A stretch of DNA of 64,000 bases from positions 10,707,493-10,771,492 of the forward strand of contig NC_133287.1 in NCBI RefSeq assembly GCF_005239225.2. The letters run 5' to 3'. The notes under the pieces were generated by a model. That model worked only from the letters and a program-made list of their open reading frames with translations, ran no database searches and was not told the DNA's origin. The translations under genes and the position numbers were made by a program. The stretch is from Populus alba. Lineage: Eukaryota; Streptophyta; Magnoliopsida; Malpighiales; Salicaceae. Of this stretch, positions 48,274 through 59,910 are shown piece by piece. The stretch's first letter is position 1, and each line of letters opens with the position of its first letter.

Positions 48274-49060
48274 ATGACCTCTATCTCAGCTTCCTCTACC
48301 TCTCAATCTTCTAAAAGCAAAAGAATTATCAATAGTGAAGAAATTACAATTAAAGATTTTACAGAAAGCATTGATGATCGGAAAATCCCAAAAGTTTTAA
48401 AAACATAAATTTATCAAAATTCCAAATTTGATCTTTTCAAAACAGATTTCAAAATCAAAACTGAAGAAAGAGATATTCAGCTTACAAAACCTTTTGAAAC
48501 TATCCAACTCCTTTCTAAAAAATCCCTACAAAAACATCAAGGCTGCAACTATAAATACATCCATATTGGCCTAATACAAGTTGGGATCAAACCCCTTACC
48601 AAAGAAGGTCTTAATACCTTCATCCTAGCAGTACTTAGAGATGCTACATTCCAAAACTTCCAAGACTCATTATGTTTCATCGAATCTAGCCTATGTAGTT
48701 GGCTAGTTTTCTTTGATTATTACCTAACCTTACTATATCCCTTAAAGACCAACATATTTTACAAAGCATGATCCTACAGATAAAAACCCATAATTACAAT
48801 ATGCTTAAAGGATCAATCTTAGTGGCCCTAATCTTTAAAATCCATTATAAAGTCATGTTCTCAGCCTTTACCAGCATGCTAGCAAACACAAATTCCAATC
48901 ACAAAAAGGTGAAACCTTATTACTCCAAACTAACCTTTCCAAATCAAACACAGTAGTTCCTACAGCCATCAAATGGAAAGATGTAACCCTTTCAGAAGAT
49001 TGCATTGTCGAAGGTGCAACACAACCAGAAATATAACAACTACCAAAATCAAATGTTTAA
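48274..49060 (+). pseudogene. Caulimoviridae-like movement-protein remnant
   Basis: From an ATG at 48274 the plus strand encodes a protein resembling the 30K-type movement proteins of plant pararetroviruses (proteins that carry virus between cells via plasmodesmata). The visible landmarks are a YKYIHIGLIQVGIKPLT stretch, a LAVLRDA stretch, and IKTHNYNMLKGS. A stop occurs at 48406-48408 and there is at least one frameshift before 48768, so it is an inactive old copy. It lies on the opposite strand to the coat-protein and polymerase parts that follow, whereas virus genomes carry all of these on one strand. Confidence 0.65.
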
Positions 49061-49189
49061 ATTAAAGAAATAACCTAGTATACAGATGGAAAAGTCAAAT
49101 TATTTGTTCATCGACATTCAACTAGTTTCTGGTTTTCGGATGTATCTTCCTCATCCTGCACTATAGATTTATGAAGAATCTCCAATATG

Positions 49190-49800
49190 CTTTCTATCAT
49201 AAACATACCATACCAAATGTAACGATCCTTAGGATGGATTTGGATTTGCTGAAAACCTGATTACATATCAAACTTTGAATATATGAAAGCAGAATGCAAT
49301 TTTTGTAATATATCTTTTTTATTTGGAATTGAATATGTAATCCATTTCAAGGCCTTATTTTGTGGTTTGTAATTGATCATAACTCTAGGTGTGCCTCTTT
49401 CTATTTCAGAGTTTTTGTTAACATAGAATGCAGCATATGACCAAGGTGATCTGGACTTCTAGATGAGACCTATTGACTCTAGGTCTTGGATTTTAAGTCT
49501 ATAATGCTATTCTAATTCAACATTCATTTGGATTGGTCTCGCCTTTGTAGGTATTTGTTTATGAAAAAAGTTATCTTCATATGGAAGATCAACAACATGT
49601 TTTATTTTCCAAAATGCGTTTGGCAAATCAGATTAAATATCATGCTTAATTTTATTTTGGAAATCTTAAATTATTTTTTATAAAACATAATTTTTTACTT
49701 GATGCTCAATTCTTTGTAAAGAAACATCTTCTTTTTTTTTTAAATCATGTAAATGAAATTGTTTTCCATGATTCACGACATTGATCTGGTATTTATGTAT
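49190..49800 (-). pseudogene. Caulimoviridae-like reverse transcriptase, truncated
   Basis: On the minus strand are a KARPIQMN-like entry (about 49540), a SRSPWSYAAFYVNK region, a NYKP.NKAL stretch and a SKFDM..GF.QIQIHPKDR stretch (about 49225-49260). These are typical of the first half of the pararetrovirus RT. The sequence ends near 49200, before the YxDD catalytic box, which is therefore missing. Several stops also interrupt it. It cannot be active. Confidence 0.7.
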
Positions 49801-49836
49801 AGAACATGCTTTGATTAAATTCAAATTTCTGGTTTT

Positions 49837-50150
49837 TTATTTTTCTAAAAAAAGGAAAACAAGTCGCACACCATTTACTTTTGAAATTATGCAATCATGT
49901 TTGGTCTTGTAGGGAGTAACTAAGTCAATGAAAGGAGTTCCAAGAATAATGGTATGATCATTTATATAATTTGTAACAATAAATAAATTTTTAAGATAAA
50001 AACCATTATTAAGAATGGATGCTTGCGTTTTTCCTAAAAGATGGAGCTTGGAATTGTTTGCTGCAGAAAGTCTTTCAGAAGTAGTTTGAAGAAATCTTTT
50101 GGGCACTACTCCTTCTTTGACAATTCAAATCAGCACCTGTATCAAATAAG
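49837..50150 (-). pseudogene. Pararetrovirus-like aspartic protease region
   Basis: The minus-strand frame of 89 residues has the late part of a retroviral-type protease: a GKTQAS turn, then FIVTNYINDHTIILGTPFID, in which ILGTPF is the conserved strand after the flap. Just upstream (about 50110-50150), broken by a frame change, lies an ADTGADLN-like active-site region. It sits in the expected order between the coat-protein part and the RT. Confidence 0.6.
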
Positions 50151-50862
50151 GCAATAGTTTATAGTTTGTAATCTTTGGAGAAAACTAGAGTAATTTTTAT
50201 CAAATACTTTTTTGAAGTAATTTGTGTTAAAAAATTTAAAAAATCTTCAGGAATATGTTCAATGTTTGATAATGTATGATCTAATGCATGGGTTTCAAGG
50301 GTTTGATCATCAGATTCTGGTTCAGAATCTGACCGACTTTCAATCTTAGACAGGAGGTGTTATAATATGGTTGAGTCTTTCTGTTGGGCTTGTCTAAGAG
50401 TTTGTAGTTGAATCTTGAGGATCTTAATTTTTTATTGTAATTATGGGATAGTGGCTATGGATTTGGACTTCTTTTTCTTGTTGAGGATTTTGCAAGGTCA
50501 TATGTATTGGTACTGGTTGTAGGTAAAATAGATTGGTTTTGAGTAGGGTGAGGTATCTTAGGTTTGTAGAAATTATTCAATAGTTTATCTAAATAGGATT
50601 TTTATGGTTGGGGATAGTCCAATCTTTTGATGGCTTCAAGGGTGAATTCTTGTTCTTTGGTTAAGACATTGAGTTGTTTTGAGTGGGATGAGGTCTCGGA
50701 ATCGAAACTAGCAGTTGCCAATTCATCAATTTAGAAAGTTTCTTTAGAAGTATCTAAAGGGTTTGACTCAGTATCAGAAGATTTAATGAAGAGGTTTTGG
50801 ATTTGGTTGATTGTTTCTTCATTTACTTGGAGCTCATGTAGTTTTGTGTTTATTTTGTAGAA

Positions 50863-51165
50863 TTAGGAAGTATGACCTTTCTGGCCACATTTGTAACAAG
50901 TAATGTGTTGTAAGTCAAGCCTGGGTTTGTGCTTGGATTGTGAAGGTTTGTAGGTTTTTAAAAGTTTTATTTGGATTTTTTTTTTGTAGTAAGGTTGTTT
51001 TGGTTTGGAGTAGAAATGTTTTCTATGGGTTGATATCTTGTAATATGGTTTATTGGGCTTTGGATATGGTGTAGACTTGGAGCAGTTTCCATTGCAAGCA
51101 GGTTTTTGTAAAGACAGGTCAAACTGTTGGCAGAAGCTTTGTAATTCTTGTCTGGTTTGCTTCAT
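50863..51165 (-). pseudogene. Pararetrovirus coat-protein C-terminal part with zinc knuckle
   Basis: The Lys- and Tyr-rich 100-residue frame ends in ITCYKCGQKGHTS, a CCHC knuckle that is cut by a stop before its fourth ligand. In pararetroviruses and retroelements this knuckle binds nucleic acid. It lies between the coat-protein core (51370-51740) and the protease on the same strand, as in the viral gene order. Confidence 0.65.
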
Positions 51166-51369
51166 TTCCCATTTTAAGTGTTTTTGGAGTTTGAGGTCTT
51201 GACAAATCTTAAGACCTTTTTTTTTTAGGTAAAGCTGACTAACTCATCATATGTTAATTGGTCATAAGGGATTATTTTGGATGCAAAGGTATCTTTGATC
51301 TTGTTTCAAACTTTTTCTCCTAAAAGGATAGGCAAACCTAAAAGAAATTTTTCTTTCCAAAAGGGTTGG

Positions 51370-51740
51370 TTTGAGTCTTCATGGAGCATAACTCGGGTGA
51401 GAAGGATCTCTAAGCTTCTTGCATCTAAGATTCAAAAGGAGTTTAACATTTTTGTCTTTTACATGAGAAGGATCTCCTACAAAATGTAAGGAGATGGTTA
51501 AGATGAGAGTTGAGACAACATCTTGAATGGTATTTCCAGAGGAGTCAAGGATAGGTGTCTGTTTTTCAGTCATTTGGATGGAATTTAGGATTTGAAGATG
51601 TTCGGCTTTAATGAAATGATAATCCCACCATTCTTTTAATTGGCTAGTGAAACCAATTATAAGAAGTTCAGCTATAGCTTTATTTGGAGTACCAGTCTGG
51701 GTTTTGTATGTATTGGCTGCCATGGTCATTTGTTATAGGG
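51370..51740 (-). pseudogene. Caulimoviridae-like coat-protein core remnant
   Basis: The minus-strand frame contains LLIIGFTSQLKEWWDYH, NTIQDVVSTLILTI, HFVGDPSH, and LLLNLRCKKL. These match the conserved coat-protein (gag-like) region of plant pararetroviruses as I know it. It has lost the start and continues only in broken frames further left. The plus-strand frames at 51277, 51684 and 52123 are shadows of this decayed region. Confidence 0.65.
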
Positions 51741-52399
51741 TGTTTAGGATGTAGTATTCTAACATTCCATCTAGGTTCCATTCATATAGAGAGAGGCATT
51801 GTATTTGTGTTGGTTGATAATTTTAGGTTCATTTTGGATGGACATGTCTGGGGTAGTAAGGGATTTGGGGCTTCTCTAAAGGAGTTTACTAATCTCAGGA
51901 TTTTCATTTTGGAAAATATCATCATCTGAAGTTTGAACTTGATATCTTTGGTTATTCTAAATGGTATTTACTTGATTTGTGAAGGTTGAAGGATTGACTC
52001 TGACTTGGGGGGTGTCAGGTACTATTAGGATTGAGGTCTCAATTTTGTGGTCTTTTATGGCTTTGAAAAATTCACTTTTGCTTTGGAGTTGTGTTTGGCT
52101 TGTTTTGGTGCCTTGATACGGTTTGAAAACTGGGTTTTTTAGTCTGAGGTCTGTAGATTTTTTAGTTTCAACAAGGTTGGCGATTATCTGTTGGATCTCT
52201 TTTTTTACCTTGATTAGCTGTTTGCTTATGGTATTGAGATTGGTATTGGTAAAGTTGTTTTGCTGGATAATATGTTTGGTGTTTATGCTAACATCTTCAT
52301 TGAGAATTTTGTAAGAAGTAGCTTCAACTGTTTGGTATTTATGAGGGATTTTAAGGTTCCTTAACTTTATTTAGCATTGATGAAAGTACCATATCGTAG

Positions 52400-52622
52400 G
52401 TGGTGCATATGGGAAATGCGAAAACTAGCAGCTAGTAGGGTGGTTATTCGACAATGTTAACTAATGCTTGTTCATCAAAAGAGTTGTGCTAATTTAGACA
52501 TTCAAAGAATTTAACTTTATTAAATGCTTCTAAGATCAAGGATGTTGCGTGCAGACTTGGAACAAATGCTTTAGCACGCCCTGTGGAAGACTAAGGAATT
52601 GCTCTTTACATATGGTTAATAG
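52400..52622 (+). pseudogene. RCC1 last exon fragment, oldest dispersed copy
   Basis: The stretch follows TCGTAG|GTGGTGC, with WCIWEMRKLAAS, the same +2 frameshift as in all other copies, then LTNACSSKELC, FRHSKN, LLNAS and DVACRLGTNALARP. It lacks the TGA that the array and the 16-kb copy share, and is closer here to the functional family pattern. Homology to the array unit spacer continues to about 52.85 kb, but no ECA1-like gene is attached. Confidence 0.6.
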
Positions 52623-53319
52623 ATCTACCTCTAGCTTATTATTTGTATCCATATCTTCTAACCGGTTATTTTATTAAGGAGTTCTTTGTAGCACACTATT
52701 TTTGCTGGTAAAGTGTCATTACGTGGTGGGAGTTCAATTGGAAGCTAAAATCCTCTTAACATTTGCTTGTTAAGGTTTCATGGACAACATTTGGAAGCTG
52801 AACTTCTTTGTATTATGTTACGAGAGCTTTTTTATCTTATTGATTTGAAATTGATGAGAATTGCATGGACTAAATAATCAATAAAATGGAGTGGCTTGGG
52901 GATACTCTCATTTATTGATATTTCACTCGATCTAGAGTGGCTATGATGTGAATCTCCTATTAATTCGGTGCTTGAATGTTAACCTTCTTTTTAATTCACT
53001 CATTGTACACATCTTGTTACCTCAGCATGCATGCAATTTACGTCACCATGAGCTTTGCCACTTCTGCTCTGTGATGGCTTGCATGTGCTATTTCGTATGT
53101 TTCATCATATTTGTTCCTTTGCAGATATGACAAGGCACCGGAGCTTGTCTTGGTCTTGAAATAGTGAAAGTTACGAAATACATTCTTGTGCTCAAGCACT
53201 TGTAATTGTCAGCGTATTTAGTAGAGATTGTGTGATGAATACATTGATGGATAAACGAACGAAGTGATAAATGTTCTTCTTCACTTCATTAACCCATTTA
53301 TTTTCCGATCTCCCAAGTC

Positions 53320-56300
53320 TCAAATTGTATCGTTGACATGGCGAAGCATCCAAGATGGCATGGTGCTAGGTGGAGTTTGAACCTCAACATTCTCATTTCC
53401 GTTTCCGTTGAGGAATCCTATAATCTGGAAACTGTCACTGCATCATTTACAACAAATGAGTATTTTAATTCAACTAGCAAAGGATGGAATTATAAGCCTC
53501 CTTAAATTAATCACACATCTTTCTTTCTTTTTTTCTCACCACCGTAGAAATAATGTTTCTCAAGAGCAAGAAGGGAGAGAACACATACCCTATAGTTAAA
53601 GGAGGATGTGGTGACATTGGTGGCGGCAGCGGAGGTTGTACTACTGGTGGCATAAAAGAGGATGAGTTTTGGCCAAGGTTTCGCTGCTCCCATTGAGCTT
53701 GCTCAGTCAGTGACTTCTCATTTTCCTTTACCTTTTTGGTTGTCATGAAATTCACCATTATAAGTTGGTCGATGCAAGGTTAAGTGCGAAGCACCATACC
53801 TGACAATAATAGTTAAGGGACTTAATTTTACCTGTTCTGCCAGTATGTTGTTCTGCTCCTGCAGTTCCTTTTCCTGTGACAAGCTTGCGTCAGATGACAA
53901 CGAAGATGAATTTATCACAATTCACATCCCACCCACAACTGACTGTACGTTCTTTTAGTGTATATGTTCATATCCTTCTAGAGTACTTTTGAAGACAAAT
54001 ATTTAACCGGATGTAGAAGTATAGATTGAAAAACAGAAGGAAATGCAAAATGCACCTTCGGGAAATGTCAAGAAGACTCTGTGATTGTTCAAAAACATCG
54101 TAGAAATGTTTTCAAAATACTGCCTAACTGACATTAGAGAGGGCGTTTCAAGATTAACATCCAAAGGCATTCTAGAATGTCAGGATTTAAATCAAATCCT
54201 TCATGTTGTAAGTGACAAATCTAATCACTGAACTGACGACACCTCAGGTAGAAAGGTGATTCTTCATATATAAACTAAGCCCAAAATCCTAGCTATTTTG
54301 TCGTAGAAATTAGAGCCAAGAATCCAGGGCACTTAAGCTAGTGTTTTAGCAGAGCAGGCTAGCGCTATATTAGTGACTTCGTACGGCTACGTAAACATAA
54401 AAAAAATATAGCGTGCAGAAGTGCAAGAATCTTACTTTTTTCCGCAGCTCATTAAGGGATTCATGGATGAGTTGGTTCTGCAAATTTGAGATTAACTTAC
54501 ACAATGAGCAAGCATTACAACATGTATATCCAAACAAACACATTGAAAACATGCTAACTTCACCTTTCTGGATCGTATGCGCTTAAGAGCAGTATCTATT
54601 TGTTGCTCCAAATATTGAAGTTCTTTCAGACTTAAAGGATCCAATTCCTGTCCTGTATAGTTCCTATATAATCAAATGTGGAATATGTTATATAATTCTC
54701 TTGATTGTTAGCCAGTGCCAAGTGAGAAACAGTAGTACGAAAAAGAGGGTTTCAAGCATCCTGAATTTTGTTCAGATTTTCTTAAAGAGAAGGGAATCTC
54801 AAAACCAGTCAGTCACAGTAGTTCCCATACCTTCTGAAAAAAACATAAAAAAACTGAACGAGTGTTTCTGTATAGTTGACACAGAGACTACGACTTCAGC
54901 AGACTGCACGGATAAAAGTCATGTACTGGAAAACTCAAAAGAAGTCTAGTCTAGTAGTACCTTAGGTTTCTTTGCAAGATTTCAACTCTAGCCATGAGCT
55001 TGGGGTGCTCCAGAGACCAGCTTTCCTAAACAGGATTCACAAAAATATTATGAAATTGTGACACATACTAAAGATTTTCAGTTTGAAGACTGAAATACAT
55101 GATTAATCACATACTATAGACTAATACTAGTAGACCATCTAATATAATACCTGATGTTCAGAACCATTTGGTACAAGCTGTTGCTCTAGATATGAGCATC
55201 TCTCGTATCTTTCAAGGATTGATTCCATGCTGCCAAAAAAAAAAGGAAAATTTCGGAAGAATGCTCAACAAAGTTCCAAGCTGATGAACTATAAGCTCTA
55301 ACATTAACTAACGTCCATGAGTACTAAACAAGAACGATTTTTCCATCAAATGAATGCACTATTTCTTCTAGAATAAGTATTACATGACATGAACATCTAG
55401 TGAAGTCCTTAACATGGGGTCAACTTATTCAATTTATGACCCTTATATGCTGTCAGCATTGCAGTCAAATTTAATGGAAATTTTCTAGTGCACAAATGAT
55501 TTAGAGATCCAAAGTTATTTTGAGCATTTTATCATGTAGATGTTTTCCTACCCCACCTCAGCCTTGTTATATGCCTCTCCTTGCAGCTTCTGAGTTCAAT
55601 ACCTCTTGCCACTAAAGACATTGGCTCCGATAAGCACTTTACCTACTTAATCATTTGAATTCGGTACGTAAATAAAACCTAAGATATCACCTTTTTTATA
55701 TCATCACTTTCTTCTCTAACGTTAATATTTGTTTGTCTCAATCCAATCTTTCAGTAATGCTGACCAGTAGAAACTTTCTAATTCCAACAAAGTGTGCTTT
55801 CTATTTTCTACTGGATTGATTGAAGGGATCCTGCCTTGTAAACTCTACTGCAATTATTCTTTATCCCCATTGTCAAACAATTTGTGTCCAACCAAACTAT
55901 TAGTTTGGTGGACTCTTTCCCATCATAACTTAACCGAAGGCTTCATGTTATAGTGTTCTTTAGGCGCTGAGTAGCCCGCAACGCCTGCAGAAGAACACTA
56001 TAACATGGTGAGCTACTCCGGTAGGGACCATATTTGGCATAACATGGATCAATTCAACCTAGAATCTCAAGCTAATAGAGGAAAAAACATCATGCAAAGT
56101 ACCCTATCTTCTCCTAATCCTATACGTTCAAATAACAAGTTTTCTACTTGGATTCTCTTTCTATATTGCTTTTCAATCATTGAGAACTGCTTCACCATCA
56201 AGTTATAAGGTGAGTGATGGTTTTCAATTTAAAATTTTTATGTTCTTTTTGTTTATTTACTCCATGCGAGATATATTTTCTTATACGAACAGTTATTTGT

Positions 56301-59300
56301 AATGCATATTTTTTTTTATGTTATCAAGTGGTTCGATCTCTACGATATTTGCTTGGACATTGTGTCCAAATCGATTCACTACCACATTAAATATAATAGT
56401 TAAACTTGAATAAAATACTCAAAGTTTACAGTAAGTGACTTATCCCCAGCCTTATATTGCTAATATTATTTTTTTATTTATTGATTCCATGTATACATAT
56501 ATTGTTTAACCTAGACAAAAATCTTAAATTTATACGTATTCGTCACTTCTCAGGCAATATCGAATACTAAATCTTTTGCTTGAACAAACTTTCATGGTAA
56601 AGACCACATTAAAATAATTTTTCAATGTGTAGAGTTGACCCCTTTAAAGTGTTTCACTTAAGAGTTATATTTTGTTTTGAAAAAATATATGTTAAAAAGA
56701 GAAATGATATTATTTAGAGCCTGCAAACTTTCTAAGTAGTTGGCTCTTTGTAGCTGTGATTATTTAAGTATTCAAAATCACATAACTTGTATTCTCACAA
56801 GCGTGCCACTCCTTAAAAAAAAGATATGCACATCAGGAATTTATTAAAATACATTTAATTCAAAAACTTAAAATTATTAAATGAGTTTTGTATATATATA
56901 TACTATAATTTTAATATTAACTATCTGTCGTATTGTTTTAACTTAACACATATTTGAAAATCCTCACATATAATTTTATTATTAATAAAAACTAATTTAG
57001 TGGAGGAAAAATCACTCTTCTTCTCCTAACAAAGTATTGTTCATTCTCTTTTTTTATAAAATTATTCATTGGAACAGTACTTTTTTTTTATAAGTTTTTT
57101 TTTTAATAATTTTATTATTTAACATTAAATTTATTATGAATTGAATTTTCATAATTTATTTCAGTTTTTTTTTTCTATGAGGTTATCTTATTCTCATGAC
57201 CCGAGTCATTATTTAGAATGGTTGGGAATTCATCTTCATGATTTATTTTGAATTTACTTTCTATTGAGGATATTTTGATCTTATAATCTAGGATTGATAG
57301 GTTAACCTAAGTTGATTCAAGTTTTTTTTTCATTTTTTAATTGATTTTTCAGTTTCATTTTATTATTACATCTCATAACTTAAGTCGCAAGTTTTATATG
57401 TTACCATAGGTTGACAAGGGTTGATATATATTATTGTCTCAATTTTGTTTTTTTTTTAAAAGTTATTTTGAAATTTTTTTAGTCAATCTATATTTTCTTT
57501 CTAGTTGTCCAAGCTGTCTTTGAACTTTTCAAGTTGACTAGGTTATATCGAATCAATCCCTACACGTTTAGATTTTTTTTTCCCTTCTTGAAAACATGTT
57601 AGGCAATGTCTATATTTAAAAAAAAATAACTTTTTTCTAAGAATTGATCCGACTCACAATAGTGTAGATATAAATGATCTAGTAGGATGCTAATGCCATT
57701 GAAAACTAATCCTGAAGGAAACAACTAAAGAAACTTAGAATTTCAAGTTCAAACTCTATGTAACAAGATATGGAATCAAGAAAATGAAAATAAAAAAATT
57801 ATTTTCATGTTATAGATGTTTAGTTAGAAGGAGTGAGGTCAGAATGGGAATAAAAAACAAGAATGAGTATAAACATTAAATACAAGTTTCCTTGGTGAGA
57901 ATAAAACAAAAAATACGAAATTTTTTTTTTAAAATTGGTAGATTTTTTTATTCATCTTGTTCAACTACTTTTATTACTAATATTATTATATTGATAGTGA
58001 AGACCACAATCATGTTAATAGCATAGTTTGTAATGACTTAAAAATTATTAGTAGACCACCACCACTCTTCTTCTATAAATCATCACTTCTTATGATGCCG
58101 CATTAATTTTTAAGAGTATACTCCTCCTCCTTCTCCTACCACTATTACTACAACATCACCACCATCACAAACACCACTTGTCCCCCTTCTCCTTTCAATA
58201 ACTACCATGATGATAGAAACAATCTCTATTACATTATTATTATTATTATTATTATTGAAGAAATTATTTTTCTAATTATTATTTTATTTCCTCTTAAAAA
58301 TAAAATATTTTTTTTATTTTTTATTCCATTCTTATTTTAGGTTTCTAATTTTCGTTGTGATTCTTCCGTTCTCATTTGGATCTTTCATTCCATTAATCAA
58401 ATACTAGGAGTTCAGGAATTAGAGTAATACCACTCATTTTGTAGCCTCATACTTGTGATACCTCCTTAAAGTGAAATTTAGAATTAAAAGGATCACTTAC
58501 TATAAAGTTCGAGCAATGTTGTCAATACCATTCCTACAATTACTCTAATTTAGCTATTGGTATGAAATTTTTCAATACTGAAACATCGCAGCATTTTATT
58601 CCAAGATCCTATGTATAAATATTCTCATCAATCTTCTTGTATATGTCTTTCAAAGCTCATCATTTATTGTCATCCATACCAAGAAATGCCCCTATTTTGG
58701 CCAAAAACCCATGACAAGAAAGGTACCAATCATAGTTATCATATAGCTAGTAAATATTCTCTCTTTTTTCATTGCATCCATGCTCTCTACTCTAGCTTTG
58801 TGAACAGTGCTCGCTACATGTAGGAGATGAGGAGGTTTCTTCTCAAAAAATAGACATTCAAGAAATGATAATAAAAGACATTCAGAGAACAAAATACAAA
58901 ATTAACTTATTGATTGGAGATAATAAACATGTAGAGACAAGTTAAAAATTTATCTCATCGATTAGCAGAGATGAATAAGAGAGAAATGCAGGATCATTAG
59001 AAAAGTAATCATAGATCTATAGCCATTTTTGAGAATCCATTTCAAACACATAAGAAAAGGAGGAAACCTCTTAATCGAGATAAGTATGATATTGAAACTG
59101 AAATATTTGTTAATTCTAGTTATTATGATGAGGATTGGAATCAACCATTAAATTATGATTTTTATTTTGATGAGGATAGAATAAAATAATAACAGTAAAG
59201 GCAATAATGTTATCATTAATGTTCTTATAACGATCCATTTGATTACAATCACCAGTATATATTTTTAATGGTTATATGAATATAGCATATGTTGATGAAG

Positions 59301-59874
59301 AAAACTTGAGATTTACAATTCATTACTCTAAAAGACAATGGAAGAGAAATCATTTCTAAATTGATATTTTTTTATGCAAACTTTAACATGAAGAAACTAG
59401 AGTCAATATCTAAAATTGTTATATATCCGAAGCGAAGAAAGAAAATAGAGACTGATGCAAGAGGTTTTTAAGGAAAATTATTTTTATTTTATCCTATTTA
59501 GTTTAGGAAATTAAATGATATGCTTAATAAAACAAATTTCTTAGTTTATTTATCATTTTTATTGATTTTCTTTTATGTTCAGGGTTTCTAGTTTGTTTAG
59601 GTTAGTTGTACAATTTATTTGAGTTATAAATCTCTTAGAAAAATAAACTACTTAAAAAATATATTCATTAATTAAATTTTTTATATAATGACTGTACAAT
59701 AAAATTTTATATTGATTCTATGTTATCTTTCTTGTGTTATTACGGCCAATGTCAGTAACAATATTAACAACAGTTTTTCAATGTCTTCTCTGTTTACTCT
59801 CCCCGCACGTTATTTGTTTTGCTATTGAATTATACATAGGTTTGACGAGTGACATTTCCTTTTTAAGTAACTCA

Positions 59875-59910
<36 letters not shown>

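Larger units (their letters stand above)
46900..52340. mobile_element. Endogenous pararetrovirus-like block, rearranged
   Basis: Movement-protein remnant on the plus strand (48.27-49.06 kb) and coat protein, zinc knuckle, protease and RT remnants on the minus strand (51.74 down to 49.2 kb) lie back to back. All are broken. The order on the minus strand is the viral one (coat protein, protease, RT). The inverted movement-protein part implies an internal inversion, or two insertions. There is no complete genome here and no intact reading frame. Confidence 0.6.
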
